From: Chionis minor
Taxonomy: Eukaryota; Chordata; Aves; Charadriiformes; Chionididae
DNA: 64,000 nucleotides
Assembly: GCA_013398295.1 (NCBI GenBank)
Contig: VZSF01006999.1
Coordinates: forward strand, 11,796-75,795
Direction: 5' to 3'
Positions 63,201-64,000 of this stretch are shown in pieces. Position numbers and translations under genes: made by a program. Under the pieces are notes generated by a model. That model was not told the DNA's origin. It ran no database searches and saw only the letters and a program-made list of their open reading frames with translations. How positions within the stretch are numbered: position 1 is the stretch's first letter; each line of letters begins with the position of its first letter.

Positions 63201-64000
63201 CTGTGTCCACATACATTCAACAAATTAGTGAATTAAAGTAAAAGGGGAATTAATAATAACAATTTCCTGACCACTGGTTGACCTTTGAAATTTGTATGTA
63301 TGCAACTACCCATTTGAATAGAAGAAATATGTTAGGAAAGAAGTCCTGAATAGAAAAAAACCTTTTTTCTGAAACACTAATTTGAATGTGTGCACCCCCA
63401 AGTCCTCAGTATGCTAGTATTCAACATGTTAGGAAAAAAAAACAAAAAAAGTTTTTGTCTAAGAGATCACCACAAGATGATTCTCTGGCTTCAAGGCACA
63501 CAGAGTAAATCATACAAATATGCTAACATATCAAATCAAGATTAATTCCCTCAGGGAGAAGCTCTTTGTTCTGAAACGATAGGAAGATGAAAAATTATGA
63601 ATAATAATTGTGAGATGTAGGTCATAATTCTGTTCTATTGGTTTTGGTAGTAAAAGGCTGTAAGGTATGTTCACAAATGTATCAGTAGCTGTGCCATAGT
63701 GAAGTAAACCATGACACAGTATGAGTCATAAAGGGATTGCTTTATATAATCCATTTTGTATAGTTCCATAGTTTCAATGTAAAGTTTTAATATAGAGTCT
63801 GAAAAAGACTATAACTAAACTTTGAGTTCTTTCTCTTGTTTTCCTGTTAAAAAAAAAAATAGTGTAAGGGTTTCACCGAGGAATTTTGAGCTTCAGCAGT
63901 TTGCTCATAACTTGAGCAAAAAAGCTTTGGAAAATAATACAATATTATTCCTTGAAAATGTTAATACCAGGTGATTTTCACAATACGTTTCTAACAGTGA
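60291..64000. other. anonymous AT-rich non-coding DNA
   Basis: No gene, CR1 tail or LTR end recognised. Frames up to 107 codons (61698-62021 minus, opposed by 61879-62178 plus) have no known motif. Several A runs (about 60305, 60800-60850, 63850) are low-complexity sequence. Confidence 0.55.

Noticed and set aside
1..64000. CRISPR arrays, operons, prophage or other prokaryotic systems
   Set aside because: CR1 elements, ERVL-like LTRs and microsatellites show vertebrate nuclear DNA; no spaced repeat array or dense coding was seen.
1..64000. tRNA, snRNA or rRNA genes
   Set aside because: No A/B-box pair with a cloverleaf or other RNA gene signature was recognised on either strand; a covariance-model scan would be decisive.

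Overview
The window looks like bird nuclear DNA, AT-rich and apparently gene-free. The diagnostic evidence is the repeat content. At least six copies or fragments of CR1 non-LTR retrotransposons are present, most cut off at the 5' end, and several end in the CR1-type octamer tail (ATTCTATG-like). There are also four solo LTRs of the ERVL-like type common in bird genomes (TG...CA ends, 5-bp target duplications where preserved). There are almost no recent SINEs and CpG is scarce. A neoavian bird is a reasonable guess, but species and chromosome cannot be told from sequence alone.

No host protein-coding gene, tRNA, rRNA or CRISPR array could be supported. The open reading frames that carry real protein similarity are pieces of CR1 ORF2 (reverse transcriptase and the C-terminal region). 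The longest forward frame (198 codons, 32659-33255) is open partly because it crosses a 60-bp tandem repeat whose length is a multiple of three.

Layout. 1-16.5 kb is anonymous AT-rich DNA with a compound trinucleotide microsatellite at 2.4 kb and a slightly CpG-richer patch at 11.2-11.7 kb. 16.5-18.5 kb holds an old foldback element followed by two CR1 3' ends on the + strand. 23.0-23.9 kb is a nested pair of solo LTRs. 31.7-33.9 kb holds an AT-rich simple repeat, a 3 x 60-bp minisatellite, a CTCF-like motif and a third solo LTR containing strong palindromes. 35.5-35.8 kb is another CR1 3' end. 37.4-37.8 and 39.1-39.5 kb are two inverted copies of one GC-rich repeat. 44.1-45.4 kb is an old minus-strand CR1 with a younger CR1 inserted in it, and 45.6-45.8 kb is a foldback (MITE-like) element. 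51.6-52.25 kb is an unassigned GC-rich block. 53.6-54.8 kb has an old MITE-like remnant and a fourth solo LTR with an internal (GAGAAA)n array. 56.0-57.5 kb has two separate CR1 ORF2 fragments, one with an open 110-codon reverse-transcriptase segment. 59.9-60.3 kb is a small CpG-enriched segment with a palindromic E-box and a cysteine-rich frame; it is the best, though weak, candidate for host function.

I found no evidence of a novel multi-gene system. The most informative structures are the two nested insertions, which give relative ages for repeat families, plus the inverted GC-rich pair, the foldback element, the palindromic LTR and the CpG/E-box segment.
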